Shown here: piece after piece, positions 32,809 to 43,947 of the stretch
How the letters are laid out: each line of letters starts with the position of its first letter
Numbering within the stretch: the first letter of the stretch is position 1
Assembly: GCA_002099365.1 (NCBI GenBank)
Contig: MSED01000014.1
Location: 496,001-560,000 of the forward strand
Direction of reading: 5' to 3'
Source: Phialophora verrucosa
Taxonomy: Eukaryota > Ascomycota > Eurotiomycetes > Chaetothyriales > Herpotrichiellaceae
Length of the DNA: 64,000 nucleotides
Made by a program: the position numbers and the translations under genes
Notes under the pieces: generated by a model
Told to the model about the DNA's origin: nothing
Seen by the model: the letters and a program-made list of their open reading frames with translations, nothing else
The model's database searches: none

Positions 32809-35800
32809 GGCGGCGAAAGTCCGTTATCAGGTGCTTTTTCCACACAGAGAAGGAGAAAGATCTCACGCCGGCGAACTGACTGAGATTCTTGAGAAGCGAG
32901 GGTCATGACCCTTTCGCGTGCCACCTATCGGCAGACCCATGATCTAGCCATCGAAAAACGTGCCCCGGATGCGGGCTTGCACACTTTCAGCGCTCAACCG
33001 TGGGGCCCAATTGCGGAGGGAAAGGTCAGCAAAGCTTGGAAACCCACATGGCGGGCTGACTGTGGTGGTTAATTGGTGAAAGACCGAAGTAAGTGGATGT
33101 TGGTTTGGAGAAATGGCCTCGAACGAGAGCGGAGAAGGCAACGCTGACGCCGCCGCCTCGGTATGCGGAGAAGTTTGCACCTTCACAAATGAGCGTAGAG
33201 TGCATAAATCGTGCCAGGGCCGAAGTCCGTCATGGGCTTATACGGGGATTCCAGATCAGAACTCGAAAGTCGACTTGTTCTTCAAACTGTTGGTAGAGCG
33301 AGACTACACATGCGATGAGAAGTCAGCAAATGCTCGTGATTAAAACATCGTGGAAGGATAGCATGGTGACAATCTCCTGCGCTAGCTGGAAGAAATGTCA
33401 CGGGAGGTGAGTGGACAATCTCCAATTAACACGACCCTTGGTTGATGTCCCATGGAATGTCTGCTGTCGGTGCAGCCCTCGGTGATTCTGGACGCGATTG
33501 TCAACAAAAGGGGCTCGGCAAGGCGTGAGCCGTACCGTCGACGATTTGGAGAAGATCCTGTCCTAAGAAGAGCACGGTTGAAGCGCGACACGCATGTAGG
33601 AGACGGTATTCATAACTTGCAAGAGAGCCAGCTGAACTCGATTGGGAAGGAACGATTACCCCACATCGCCGACACTCCTGTTGAGGCTGGTGTGGGGTCA
33701 CTTTGGGTGTAGAAGTTGAAACGGGAGACGAAGCCAAACCATCACTGGCGGGAGTCTTGACCTGTACTCGTATCCTGGGTGTGCGAACCAACCCCGAGAG
33801 GAGATAGCCGGACATCAGCCAACAGGTGATCTACGCAGCAAAACATCACTGTTGAGAATTTCGCTTGAGCGCAAGGCTGTCCAGATAGTAGGCAGATACT
33901 GTGTGACCTATTTGTGCCAGCCTCATCAGTCGATCATTCCACCTAAAGATAGCTCACATCCCATGCTAATGAAGCGTCTAGCTGCAAAATGCCGCATACT
34001 GGCTCGAGCATTGACGAACTCTGAACAGGGAGAATCTCGAACAGACAGCCAACCTGCTTATTGAAGACGCATTCGAGGGGCGTGCGCTGGAACAAGAATC
34101 TTGCCTATTGTCATAGGCATATTTGCCGGTAGCTTCTCGCTTTGCAGAAGAGTTCTTATCTTCATCGCAGACATACGGCCTGACATCTGTCCATACCTGC
34201 TGTACGTCCTTGTCCCAACTTACCTCAACCGTCCCAGGGGTGACTCTAGGTAGTCAGAATCTGATCATCATGTCCTGACCGCTCTTTGTGATATTGAATT
34301 GTGATTCACCTGTCACTTCGCATAACTGATTGCTTGCCTACGAAAGGCGAGGCTAGCAGCGAGTCGACTTGTCCTCTCCTTATAGAGTGAAAGCAAGGGA
34401 ACTCATCCGTTTGGAGTCACAGATGCCGATCCTCTCATTCCTTTTCCGTAAGAGGCGGCTCGGACCTTGACTACTTCACGCTCGATTGAGACATCCCATA
34501 TCCCGATTCGATGATGTTTTGATTCCAGCAGGAAGAAGCTGGCGAATCGTAGAATACCCGTACAGGAACTATGGTAGGCAAGGTTTGTTGGCAGCTTGAA
34601 CACGTCAAGCCAGCGCCGAGTCCGGAGAGCGCGATAGCGTCGGCGGGCATGATTTGATGGCGTTGCCGGGTTGGCGGGAAGGAAATTGTGGCACTGATCG
34701 GCAATGCAGAACACCACAACGCTAATGGCTGGGCGAATGAACATCATCTCGCCCAGTCCTCGGGGTCGGAGAAGCAAGGGGCGCTCTCTTTTCCACAAGG
34801 GGAGCCCTGCAGACGCCCGACAGAGTGGAAGTGTCTTCACCTCACATGAGCGATGTAACTTGCAGGCGAAAGACGAGACTTGACCGTGGGATGACTCGAG
34901 CAATGTATGTGAAGATGAAACAAAGAACGCAAGATGTCACCCTTTTCCTCGTAAATTGATGGCCAGATCGACCGCTTCGCTGGAGAAGACCCGTAAATCT
35001 GGGTCTGGCGTCCGTATGCAGGTTTAGCTTCACACCGTCCTGATTGACCGTTATACGAGATTTCAGGACAACCATTGCTGGCGCTTGCAAGGGTCTTCCC
35101 ATCGTCGATCCGGCGAAATTCTCAAAGCTCGGAGGGACCCGGTATGACAGGTTGCAAGCATGAAGCTTCTCTGATGGTTAAATATAGGTGAACTATCTCG
35201 GCACCTCTCGCTCACATATTTGGTTTATTTGGTTTCGCAATGAGTCCACCCAATACCCTGCGAGATCGGAGTGTGAAACAAACTTGAAGAAGCCAGGTCT
35301 CGAGATATGCACGAGCCATCATCACATGATACGTAATGGGATAAGTCATCTCGGGAAGGAACTGGTAAAATATGCTTATCTCGCTGTTTCTCGGTTGCTG
35401 CACCAAAGCAGAAAAGCCATTTGTATCGGAGACTCAAGTTGGGCGACATCATCTTCGGGAGACATTCTGCGGAGAATGGAACGCACTAGAAACTGCATAC
35501 TTTGTACTGTGAAGCGACGACGCGGCAGCCTAACGAGCATGCAGCAAGCAAGAAGATCGACTTTGTGACCGTTCGGGTCAAGGTGTTTTCTAGAACTGCG
35601 TGCAGCTTAGCTATGGCTGCGCCCATTTCTCTGCGTTGAGACAGTAGTTCCAGATGCAATTCTGCAAGCACGCAGAAAGGAATATAAAACCTGGAGCGAA
35701 GGCGCCCCCTGCGCCAAAACAAGACGACCATCTCCCAAAGCGGCCTACTAATGTGCAACCAAGTGGGCAATTTCAAGTGTCGGCCAAAGCCAGGTTAGCT

Positions 35801-37146
35801 ATGAAGACAAGGGTCAGGGAAGGGGCAGCAGCCAGTGAGAGTAGCTGGAAAAGCGGTGGGTGAGAGCGGGTGGCACCATGATCAGTAGCGCGGTGGAAGC
35901 TTGACACGACAGCGTCCCAGCGAGAAGATGAAAGACAGCGAGGCGACAGCGAGGCAACAGCCAGAGGTCCATACAACCCGAATACTCGTAGACCTTCTCT
36001 CACGGTATCCGTTCTGTGACGCGAGCGGAGAGGCGAGGACATTGAAGGGACCAACGCGATGACTGCCGCAGTGCACTTGTGGTTGAGTCGACATTTGTGC
36101 ATCGAGGGAGCAATCTATCGTCCGAGACCCTTAGTGCAGGACATTGTTCTCCTTTCTCCTCTGGGGGCAACGCAATTGACCTGGAGCACTAGTGAGCAAG
36201 TAGCTGCAGAAAGTGCAGCTGCCGGTCGCCGCTAAGGTCGACTCTAGCCGGGAAGGAAAGTCTCGCGCCATAGCAGCAACCGACTGGCCAACCAACTGAC
36301 CGCCCAGCAAGAGGCCGGAAAGACCCATGCTCGCCTAAGGATTGCGCTCCTCTGGTGGTGTCCTTGGGCGTCCGACTTGCAGCTCCAAGTGGCTTTGACC
36401 ACCTTGGATTTCTCGATGCCCGGCCCTTGACTCTTTTTCACCGCAGCCTTGGTGTCCCCTGCTTCGCTTGTCGACCATCCTCATTCATCGGCGCAAACTG
36501 CGCTAGCCACTGCGACTCCCCTGCGCTGATTGATCATCCCAAGAAAGTCCATTTTCATCCCCGTCTTTTCAGTTCCTCCAAACAGCTGGGCCGACCACCA
36601 TCTTTTCCTCAATCAGCTTCTCCCTTTGTACATTATCGTCAATCTATTCTTGCCTGTTCCTGTAGAACAACAATCCTCCTGGGAGAGGCACTTTCGTTAG
36701 AGACTGAGTGTTGGGCAGTGCGCCTCCCGCTACCTACCACCCTCTTGAGACCCGCCAGTCGATCCGCAAGATTTCGTCCCTGACAGCGGCCCAGCGCTCA
36801 GTGATCGACGCCAATTATTCCGGATCTTGTCCTTCACCCGCGCCGATTGTCCTCTCGGATTTCCATCACCTCCGAACCTCGACATCAGAGCCTCTGTCAT
36901 CTCCAAATCACCATTCTTTCACTTTGACGGCCTCCCTAAGCTCCAAACGGAGGTATGTTATAACCCTGTGCGACACACGGATAGGATAATCTCGTATCTA
37001 CTAGATCGAGTCCCTCACACGCGCGTCGCTCATCCCGACTCTTGGACAAAGTGTGTTCACTAACTGTGTCCAGTCTCCCTGGAGCCCTGAGAATACCCCA
37101 TTTATTATCCTCCTCCGCGCAAAGTCGACTCGTCTGATTACTCAAA
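32809..37146. other. 4.3-kb stretch without a recognised gene
   Basis: This is the longest gap in the window, between the divergent C2H2 factor and the G-alpha gene. Open frames up to 166 codons exist (minus 34403-34903, plus 33113-33343) but show no family features or convincing splice partners. The last ~800 nt are markedly CT-rich (from ~36360), as expected for the long 5' leader of the G-alpha transcript, and may hold a leader intron. Confidence 0.5.
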
Positions 37147-38414
37147 ATGGGGTGCGGTGCGAGCAAGGAAGACACGGCCGGCAAGGCAAGAAACGATGAG
37201 ATTGAGAACCAGCTCAAGAGGGATAAGATGGCCCAGCGCAACGAGATCAAGATGCTACTACTAGGTAGGCTGATTTCTAGCATTGACGGCGGTCCGCACG
37301 TTAACGATTCTCTAGGCGCTGGTGAATCCGGGAAGTCCACGATCCTCAAACAAATGAAGCTCATCCACGAGGGCGGATATTCGCGTGACGAACGCGAATC
37401 ATTCAAGGAAATCATCTTCTCCAACACCGTTCAATCCATGCGCGTAATTCTAGAAGCGATGGAGTCTCTGGAGCTACCCCTGGACGATCAACGAGCCGAG
37501 TATCACGTCCAGACGATCTTCATGCAACCGCAACAGATCGAGGGAGACAGCATGCCACCTGAGGTTGGGGCAGCCATCAAAGCACTGTGGCAGGACGTCG
37601 GCGTTCAAGAATGCTTTAAGCGGTCAAGAGAATACCAGCTCAACGATTCGGCACGATAGTGAGTGGAAATCTGCGAATGCGCGGGATATAATGGCTGACG
37701 TCGTGTGATAGCTATTTCGACTCGATTGACCGCATTGCTGCCCACGACTACCTTCCCAACGATCAGGATGTTCTGCGATCTCGAGTAAAGACGACTGGTA
37801 TCACCGAGACCACCTTCATCATCCAGGACCTAACATATCGCATGTTCGACGTTGGTGGACAGCGCTCGGAACGAAAGAAGTGGATTCATTGCTTCGAAAA
37901 CGTCACAACCATCCTGTTCCTGGTGGCCATTTCGGAATACGACCAACTCCTCTTCGAGGATGAAACAGTCAACCGCATGCAGGAGGCACTCACACTGTTC
38001 GACAGCATCTGCAATTCGAGATGGTTCATCAAGACCAGCATAATCCTCTTTTTGAACAAGATCGACAGGTTCAAGGAGAAGCTTCCCGTGAGCCCAATGC
38101 AGAACTACTTCCCCGACTATGAAGGTTCGTAATTTACCGGCAGTGTCAAGAAACGTTTACTCACTTTCTGCTATAGGCGGTCCTGACTATGCCGCTGCTT
38201 GCGACTACATCCTCAACCGATTTGTGTCGCTCAATCAAGCAGAGACGAAACAAATTTATACCCACTTCACATGCGCAACGGATACCACGCAGATAAGATT
38301 CGTCATGGGCGCCGTCAATGGTAAGCTTTGGCCACCTATCCGCAATATCCGATTGCTAACCAAGTCTCAGATATCATCATCCAGGAAAATCTTCGAATGT
38401 GCGGTCTCATATGA
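37147..38414 (+). CDS. GNA1: Heterotrimeric G protein alpha subunit, group I
   Basis: Five exons, 37147-37264, 37316-37658, 37712-38124, 38177-38320 and 38371-38414, give 353 aa, exactly the usual fungal length. The introns are 50-53 nt. The N-terminus MGCGASKED has the myristoylation Gly2 and palmitoylation Cys3. GTP-binding motifs are all present: P-loop GAGESGKST (40-48, split by intron 1), switch [34 protein letters not shown] and TCATDT. The C-terminus ENLRMCGLI carries the Cys that is the pertussis-toxin ADP-ribosylation site in the Gi class. The protein relays signals from seven-helix receptors at the plasma membrane to cAMP and MAP-kinase pathways, controlling growth, sporulation and secondary metabolism in related fungi. 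The long CT-rich leader is typical. Confidence 0.98.
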
Positions 38415-39672
38415 TGACCATCACCTTGATCGCGTTGCGTCATTTCTGCCCTGATTTGCTCACGACTTGCATATACCACCGGCGTTGGCAGGATCGGCTT
38501 GATTCTCCTTTTTCTCGTTGACCTTGGCGAAGAATTTCCTATTCCCGACTTCGAATCACAATCACGATTGACATCGGATGCCGATTCCCCCTTCTTCGAG
38601 ATTAGCGAATTTCCAAAACTCACGGCCCCCGGGCCCTTGTCAAAAGTGACGGACACTGGAAGAAACTGATGGACTTGCTATTTCTCCGCTGCTTTGCGCA
38701 GCCAATTCTACCCAGGTCGCCGGCGTACTCTTCCTGTACCGATGAATTATGCCTACCAAAAGCGACCTCGTTTTCTCTTGCAACTTGATGGAAGGATGGA
38801 AAGACTCTATGGACGACTGAAGTGGAGCTGAGCGCCGATAGCTGGGGTAGCCTACTCGGAGGTGATGATGGAGGATTGGGAGCTTGTGCTTTGATTAGAC
38901 TTTCGGACCAGAGAACCAGGCCATTGTATATCACCTTTCTCCGAAAGAAAGACATAAGCGAGCAAATACGAGACGACTGTAAATCTTGCAGGTGCATTGG
39001 ATCCAAGCAGCCACAATAGCTTTGCGAACAATTCTTAGGGTAACCAACTGACCATGGGAGAACAACTGGCATCACAACAGTCTAGCAATTCTCGCCGTTA
39101 TATCAGCTTCCTCTCACTGTCAGCTCACTCGTACATCCATACATATTTGATTCCAGCACTTTCAGAGGCCCATCGCATTGATAGTAGCTGAGCGCACCCT
39201 GCTCCATGTAAGTACATGTGGACGAACTGGCCTGCTCGCAGTGCGGCCATGGACCATTGATTTCTCCATGCATGGTATGGTAATATGTCAATGAGGATTG
39301 CGGGACCAGGACGTCTCGGTACACGAAGCGTGGCCCTACTCCTACGGTTTGTTCTCTCGGCTTCGGTCTGTTTGCCCCTCCACTATTTTCGCTCCTCCAA
39401 CCAGCTCACTCTCTATTTCACGAGTCGACAACGGTTCCATTTGCCGGGATCGTATATTCACCCAAGATGCGTCCATAGATACATAGCCATTGCGGCTTGG
39501 CCCTGTGCGGCATACGTAACTGGTCTGCCCATCCCCTCGCCTCATCACCGACGCCGCCTTGTCGTTACCATCATTTTTCGCTGTGGTGAACTGGTCCTTC
39601 AGCCCCTAGGCCCAGGCATTACTGGTCTCTGGGTCATACTCTGCATTGGCAATCGGTACGCAGTAGACCCGA
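38415..39672. other. Intergenic between convergent genes
   Basis: 1.26 kb between the ends of the G-alpha gene and the MDR oxidoreductase gene. No gene was recognised. A plus-strand frame of 133 codons at 39285-39686 has no family features. Confidence 0.55.
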
Positions 39673-40878
39673 CTAAGCCACTTTGACGACGACCTTGCCT
39701 CTGGCTCGTCTGCTCAACATCCTATCGTACGCCTAGTGGAATCGTTAGCGTCCATTCAGCATTCCACGGTCAACGTTCGGGCGTCCCACATTTGGCACAT
39801 CGTTGAAATCCCAAGTCGAATCGATGGGAACCTTCAGCTTTCCTTCCCCGCAGAGTTCCTTCAACTTCTGGAGACCTTCGAAGGTGCACGTAGAAGTCAC
39901 CTGAACGTATCTCCTCGGCGTTCCGCCCAGAAGGCGGGGCCACAGAACGTTCCTCGACATTCGGCTAACCGCTACCAGCATGCTGCCATACGTGTAGTGT
40001 TCGAATGCGATGCCGACAGTGACGTAGGATCCGCTTCCCTTCAAGAAGGCAGCGCAGTTATCGAATAGTGACTGCACACCATATGCGTCGATGATGGTGT
40101 CGAACTTGTCTTTGCAGTATTTCTCTGCCAGCAGTTTATGGGCAGGTGTTTGAGTCCGGTGGTCGACGACCTACTTGGTCTCAGCGCATGAAGACGAACC
40201 AGGATACGCGCATGGAAAAGAAAAGATATCTGCCGTTCTCACCTCTTCTGCGCCGAGATCTCGAGCGAATTGTTCTTTATCGCCAGAGCAGCCTACGACG
40301 AGTCGACCTTCCTTTCCAATGGCATCCCGGACCATCTGCGTCAACAGCGACCCGATCCCTCCAGCAGCGCCGTTGATGAGGATCTTTTGCCCCGGTTGCA
40401 GCTCGGCTTTGTCCAACAGACACAGGGCCGTGCATCCTGCAATTGGCAAACCAGCGGCTCCTGGAATTGCCATCCCTTTCGGGACAATGGCCACATAGCA
40501 GGCGTCTAGGACGACGTAGTCGCACAGGGCACCCTGCCCTTTCAAATGTTCCGACACTGGTATACTACCAAACACTTCGACTCCTGGCTTCAACCCGCGG
40601 CATGGGTCCACGTCCACGCCCACTTCCACGATCTGTCCCGCAAAATCCATCTCAGGAATGCTTGGCTTTGTCCTCAGAAACGAAGGACATAGCTGCATCA
40701 TCACGGATCCTGCTGGATTAAGAGCCGCATACTTGATACGCACCAGGACCTGTGTTCCCGTGCTGAACTGTGGTCGCGGTAGACTGTTGTGCAGTGAAAG
40801 GACCTTCTCCGGAGGGCCAGTAGTATCGTACGTCCAGGCTCGAACTGTCAGAGGCGGCGTCTGCGACCATCCTTCCAT
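39673..40878 (-). CDS. MDR-superfamily quinone oxidoreductase-like protein
   Basis: Three exons on the minus strand, 40878-40243, 40170-39790 and 39732-39673, give 358 aa. The introns are 72 nt (GTGAGA..AAGTAG) and 57 nt (GTGGGA..CACTAG), both in phase 0. The protein has the GroES-like fold (LVRIKYAALNPAGSVMMQL) and a Rossmann domain with INGAAGGIGSLLTQMV. Joining exons gives DLGAEEVVDHR, the usual end of the coenzyme loop. The structural-zinc Cys cluster and catalytic zinc ligands are absent, so it belongs to the zinc-free quinone-reductase/reticulon-4-interacting type of NADPH enzymes. The last exon codes only 19 residues (AYDRMLSRRARGKVVVKVA). The frame is open beyond the start, but 40878 is the first ATG. 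The substrate is unknown. Confidence 0.88.
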
Positions 40879-41488
40879 GGTCAATTTCCAGACGGCGCTA
40901 TCAATGGTTCTAGGAAAAATGTACACTGAGGTTCGGAGTTTAGATTATGCTCATATTTACGCAAGTAGAAGACAATCAGTCAATCCATGGAGGACAAACC
41001 TGGGCCCAGGGTGTATTTCAAGTTGGATTGGCGTCTGCCTGCCTCTCCGACGTGAAAAGAGTGCTAAGGTAGCATCGTGGCTTGGGAGGCGTGGGAGGGA
41101 ACAGTCAAGCTTTCGTGTTGGGAACGGGTCGTACTGCCACCGTAGTAATTACACAGCGCCCGCAGTCTGCTCTGTATATCATTCCTGTACCGGCGAGGGG
41201 CAGGCACCATTGTCACGGCCAGTCTCAAGGCTTCTGGAGTCCTGGAAAAGACGGTCTCTCAGTAGTTTTGGTGGATACATAATACGTGCTATATCAACAA
41301 ACTGGGTTGGAGTTGCAGGTTCTCGACATCAGTTCAGGCAACCAGGGGGTCGGATTTGATATCCGATCCCCGTGATCTCCATCCGGACCACGTATCCCGC
41401 AATCTACATACATTATGCAAAGTCGGCCGAGCACGACGAGTGTAGAATCACATACAACTAATTGGTACCCTTCAACTCCCTCATTCGG
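40879..41488. other. Divergent promoter region
   Basis: 610 nt between the start codons of the MDR oxidoreductase (minus) and USE1 (plus). No other gene was seen. Confidence 0.65.
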
Positions 41489-42559
41489 ATGTCTTTGGCC
41501 ACTACTCTTAGACCGGTCGGCCTACCGTTCGGCGGTGGCTCAAGGCGAGAACATCCAGCGCCCGACAACCTTTCCACGCGACCGTTCCATCACGAAGTCA
41601 GCTACATCAACCTCCACCGTACCCTCATCCGCTATCAGCACTTGATTCTCCTTACGCCGTCCCCGTCCACCAGCGACAGCACCGACCTGACGCCTCTGCA
41701 ACGGCAGATACAGGCCGAGCTATGGTCGCCTTTGCCGTACCATCGCACGAAATGGCTACGCAACGTGGAAGGGGCTCGGACGTCGCTGCTGCAACTGGAG
41801 AGGAAGGCACAGAATATTCGAGTACAACGGTCGAAACATGAAGCGATCAAGGATTTGGCCGAGAAGAGGGCTGTCATAAAGAGGCTGCGGAACAGGATCG
41901 AGGAAGTCGGTACCGAGGTTGACACGATGGCTACAGAGAACTGGAAACCGCCGTTTCGAGATGATGAGGGCGAGACGATATACGACTTTCTGCAGAAGCA
42001 CTGCGACTCGCGAGGTTTAGCAGGTGCGGTAGGCGACAACGACCGGGATATGATGCTGAACGAAGGCAAGACCGTGACTGAAGTGGAGGAAGAGACATCT
42101 ACGACAGACAAGGAGGGTGACAAAGGGGCAAAAGAAGAGTTATTCGGGCCATCAAATTTACGACGCAGAGGCAAAGGGCAAGATGAGGCCGACAAGCCTC
42201 CCGCGCAGACGAGTGGCTTCTCGAATCTCCCTGCCACGGAACGGTCACTGCTGGATTCCTCAAAGGTGCACGAGGACATCACAGCGTCTCTAGTGAGCAT
42301 GGCAGCCCAGCTCAAACAGGAGCAGCGGAAGTTGCAGTTCTCTCTCGAGCAGGACAAGAGCATCTTGGGCCGAGCAATCGAAGGGCTAGATGTCAGTCTG
42401 AGTGGCATGGAAGCTGCAAGCAAGAATATGAAATTCCTACAGCGAATGAGTGAAGAGGAAGGTTGGCTTGGGAGGGTGAAATTGTATGCCATGATCTTTG
42501 GCATGTGGATTGTGGCGTTCCTGCTTGTGTTTGTGTGCCCCAAGTTGAGATTCGGGTGA
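41489..42559 (+). CDS. USE1: SNARE protein USE1 (Golgi-ER retrograde transport)
   Basis: A single exon gives 356 aa. ATG 41489 (MSLATTLRPVG) follows an open upstream frame. The N-terminal part is helical (LHRTLIRYQHLILL, then a long charged coiled coil KRAVIKRLRNRIEEV). The SNARE-like segment near residues 255-325 (HEDITASLVSMAAQLKQEQR followed by the heptad stretch to MKFLQRMSEEEGW) is followed by a single C-terminal membrane helix (LYAMIFGMWIVAFLLVFVCP). This tail-anchored layout and the SLVSMAAQLK word match the Use1 family. Use1 acts with Sec20, Ufe1 and the Dsl1 complex in fusing Golgi-derived COPI vesicles with the ER. The mid region (about 200-245) is acidic and disordered. A 413-codon frame on the opposite strand is a shadow of this gene. 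Confidence 0.85.
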   Translation: MSLATTLRPVGLPFGGGSRREHPAPDNLSTRPFHHEVSYINLHRTLIRYQHLILLTPSPSTSDSTDLTPLQRQIQAELWSPLPYHRTKWLRNVEGARTSLLQLERKAQNIRVQRSKHEAIKDLAEKRAVIKRLRNRIEEVGTEVDTMATENWKPPFRDDEGETIYDFLQKHCDSRGLAGAVGDNDRDMMLNEGKTVTEVEEETSTTDKEGDKGAKEELFGPSNLRRRGKGQDEADKPPAQTSGFSNLPATERSLLDSSKVHEDITASLVSMAAQLKQEQRKLQFSLEQDKSILGRAIEGLDVSLSGMEAASKNMKFLQRMSEEEGWLGRVKLYAMIFGMWIVAFLLVFVCPKLRFG

Positions 42560-43044
42560 AGGAGAATACGAGTATGCAAGTGACGTGCGACAGAGAACCC
42601 GAGGAAGTAAAGGACAAATGGCGGAAGCAAATCGTTGCCACGGGAAGCGTCTTGAATCTTGACCAGGATCGAGGATGCACGAATCGAGATCGAATCTGGC
42701 CATTTCGGTGCAAGGGATTGCGTGTCCTGGAGAGCAGCATTCCTTTTCCCAGATTTGTGCTGCTTTGTGCCTTTTTGCGATGACGTCGATGGTGGGACCC
42801 AGCCGAAAACATGCACATGCTTCACCTGCATTGTGCCTGCTGACCAGCAAGTGACCAGCCCACCAGTCCCGGCCAAAGTTTCACGATGGCGACAGACAAA
42901 GTCGGACTCGATCTTCGTCTATAAAGCCCTGCTTTCAACCTCTTCTGCATCGCCAACTCACAGTCAAATCCGTATCCCAGAAACATATCGTACCAAGCAA
43001 AAAACACCATCCAATTCCAAAACAACCACTCAACTTCCTGCAAT
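42560..43044. other. Promoter region of the CsbD-like gene
   Basis: 485 nt. It contains the end of the USE1 transcript and a core promoter with a TATA box at 42920, followed by a CAA/CCA-rich leader before ATG 43045. Confidence 0.65.
42920..42926 (+). promoter_or_regulatory. TATA box of the CsbD-like gene
   Basis: TATAAAG lies 119 nt before the start codon, followed by a CT-rich and then A/C-rich leader. It resembles promoters of strongly inducible stress genes, though this reading is inference. Confidence 0.55.
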
Positions 43045-43645
43045 ATGTCTTCTAACGATAACTCCTCGACCTTCAAGTCAGCGGTTGACACCGCTACTGG
43101 CTATGTCCAGTCGGGTATTGCCGCTGTGACTGGTAGCGCTAGTGACCAGGTGAGTCCCAGTCACATCGAGCCCTTACCACTGGAGTGTTCCTAACACCGT
43201 CTTTCAGGCGAAAGCAGACGAGTACAAGAACAAGGGCGCCGTCGAATCTGACCTCTCCCACACCGCCGCCAAGGCTGGTCCTTTCACCATCAGCTCTTCT
43301 GGCGCACCTGCCAAGGACAACCCCCAACGCACACAGGGATCATGGGATCAAACCGTCGGCAGTGCTAAGGAAACCGTGGGCAACCTCATCGGCAGCGAAG
43401 ACCTCAAACAACAAGGTCGCGAACAGAACTTGCAAGGTCAAGGTCAAGAAGCTAAGGGCCAATTGAGTGACCTTGGAAAGGGCGCCAGCGATCGTGCCCA
43501 AGGTGCCCTTGGGGGTGCCGTGGCTGCGCTCACAGGAGACCGCGCCCAGCAAGCCAAGTATCAAGATCTGCACGATGAGGGCAAGACCAGACAGCGTGGT
43601 GTCGAGTTGGACTTGGACAAGCAGGCTGCCGCTCAGCAGAAATAG
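43045..43645 (+). CDS. CsbD-like stress protein (Hmp1 type)
   Basis: Two exons, 43045-43149 and 43208-43645, give 180 aa. The 58-nt intron starts GTGAGT and ends TTTCAG. The protein is hydrophilic and rich in Gly, Gln, Ala and Lys. Repeated helical units of the type GSAKETVGNLIG and GQGQEAKGQLSDLG are the CsbD signature. Fungal members have been described as Hmp1-like 'mismatched base pair and cruciform DNA recognition' proteins or as general stress proteins. Disorder and high charge suggest a protective role under desiccation, heat or stationary phase, but the function is not proven. There is no signal peptide. A TATA box upstream fits strong inducible expression. Confidence 0.88.
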
Positions 43646-43947
43646 ATTGAGCTGACCCCCTCCTACAGCAGGGAGCCTTCTGCATCCGATGCATGATATG
43701 GTGGACAAGAAGACGACGACCAGAGATAGACAGGGTGATGCTGTATGATTAGTCCTAGCTTTATGATACCCCAGAATTCATATCGAGGATGAGCTGTTCT
43801 GCCACTCTCTGTTCTGTTGGAAGCATTCCCCGCATTATCTAAGCCGAGTCCTGAATAAATTGCTTGGCCCAATGAGCAAGGCCCAACCCCAAGAATGGAT
43901 TGAAGATGCCTCAGTCAATCTGAATATTCCTAGATCATGTTGCGCCG
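43646..43947. other. Short intergenic between the CsbD-like gene and VPS23
   Basis: 302 nt holding the CsbD-like terminator and the VPS23 promoter. Nothing else was seen. Confidence 0.6.

Noticed and set aside
33113..33343. Plus-strand ATG frame MASNESGEGNADAAAS... upstream of the C2H2 factor
   Set aside because: Looks protein-like at its start, but only 76 codons, no family, and it overlaps the expected promoter or leader of the divergent factor.
34403..34903. 166-codon minus-strand frame
   Set aside because: Mixed basic and Cys-containing translation without domain features. Probably chance.
41635..42876. 413-codon open frame on the minus strand
   Set aside because: It lies opposite USE1, whose coding frame has clear family features and a tail anchor. 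The antisense translation is Ser/Arg/Cys-rich with no family, so it is a shadow.
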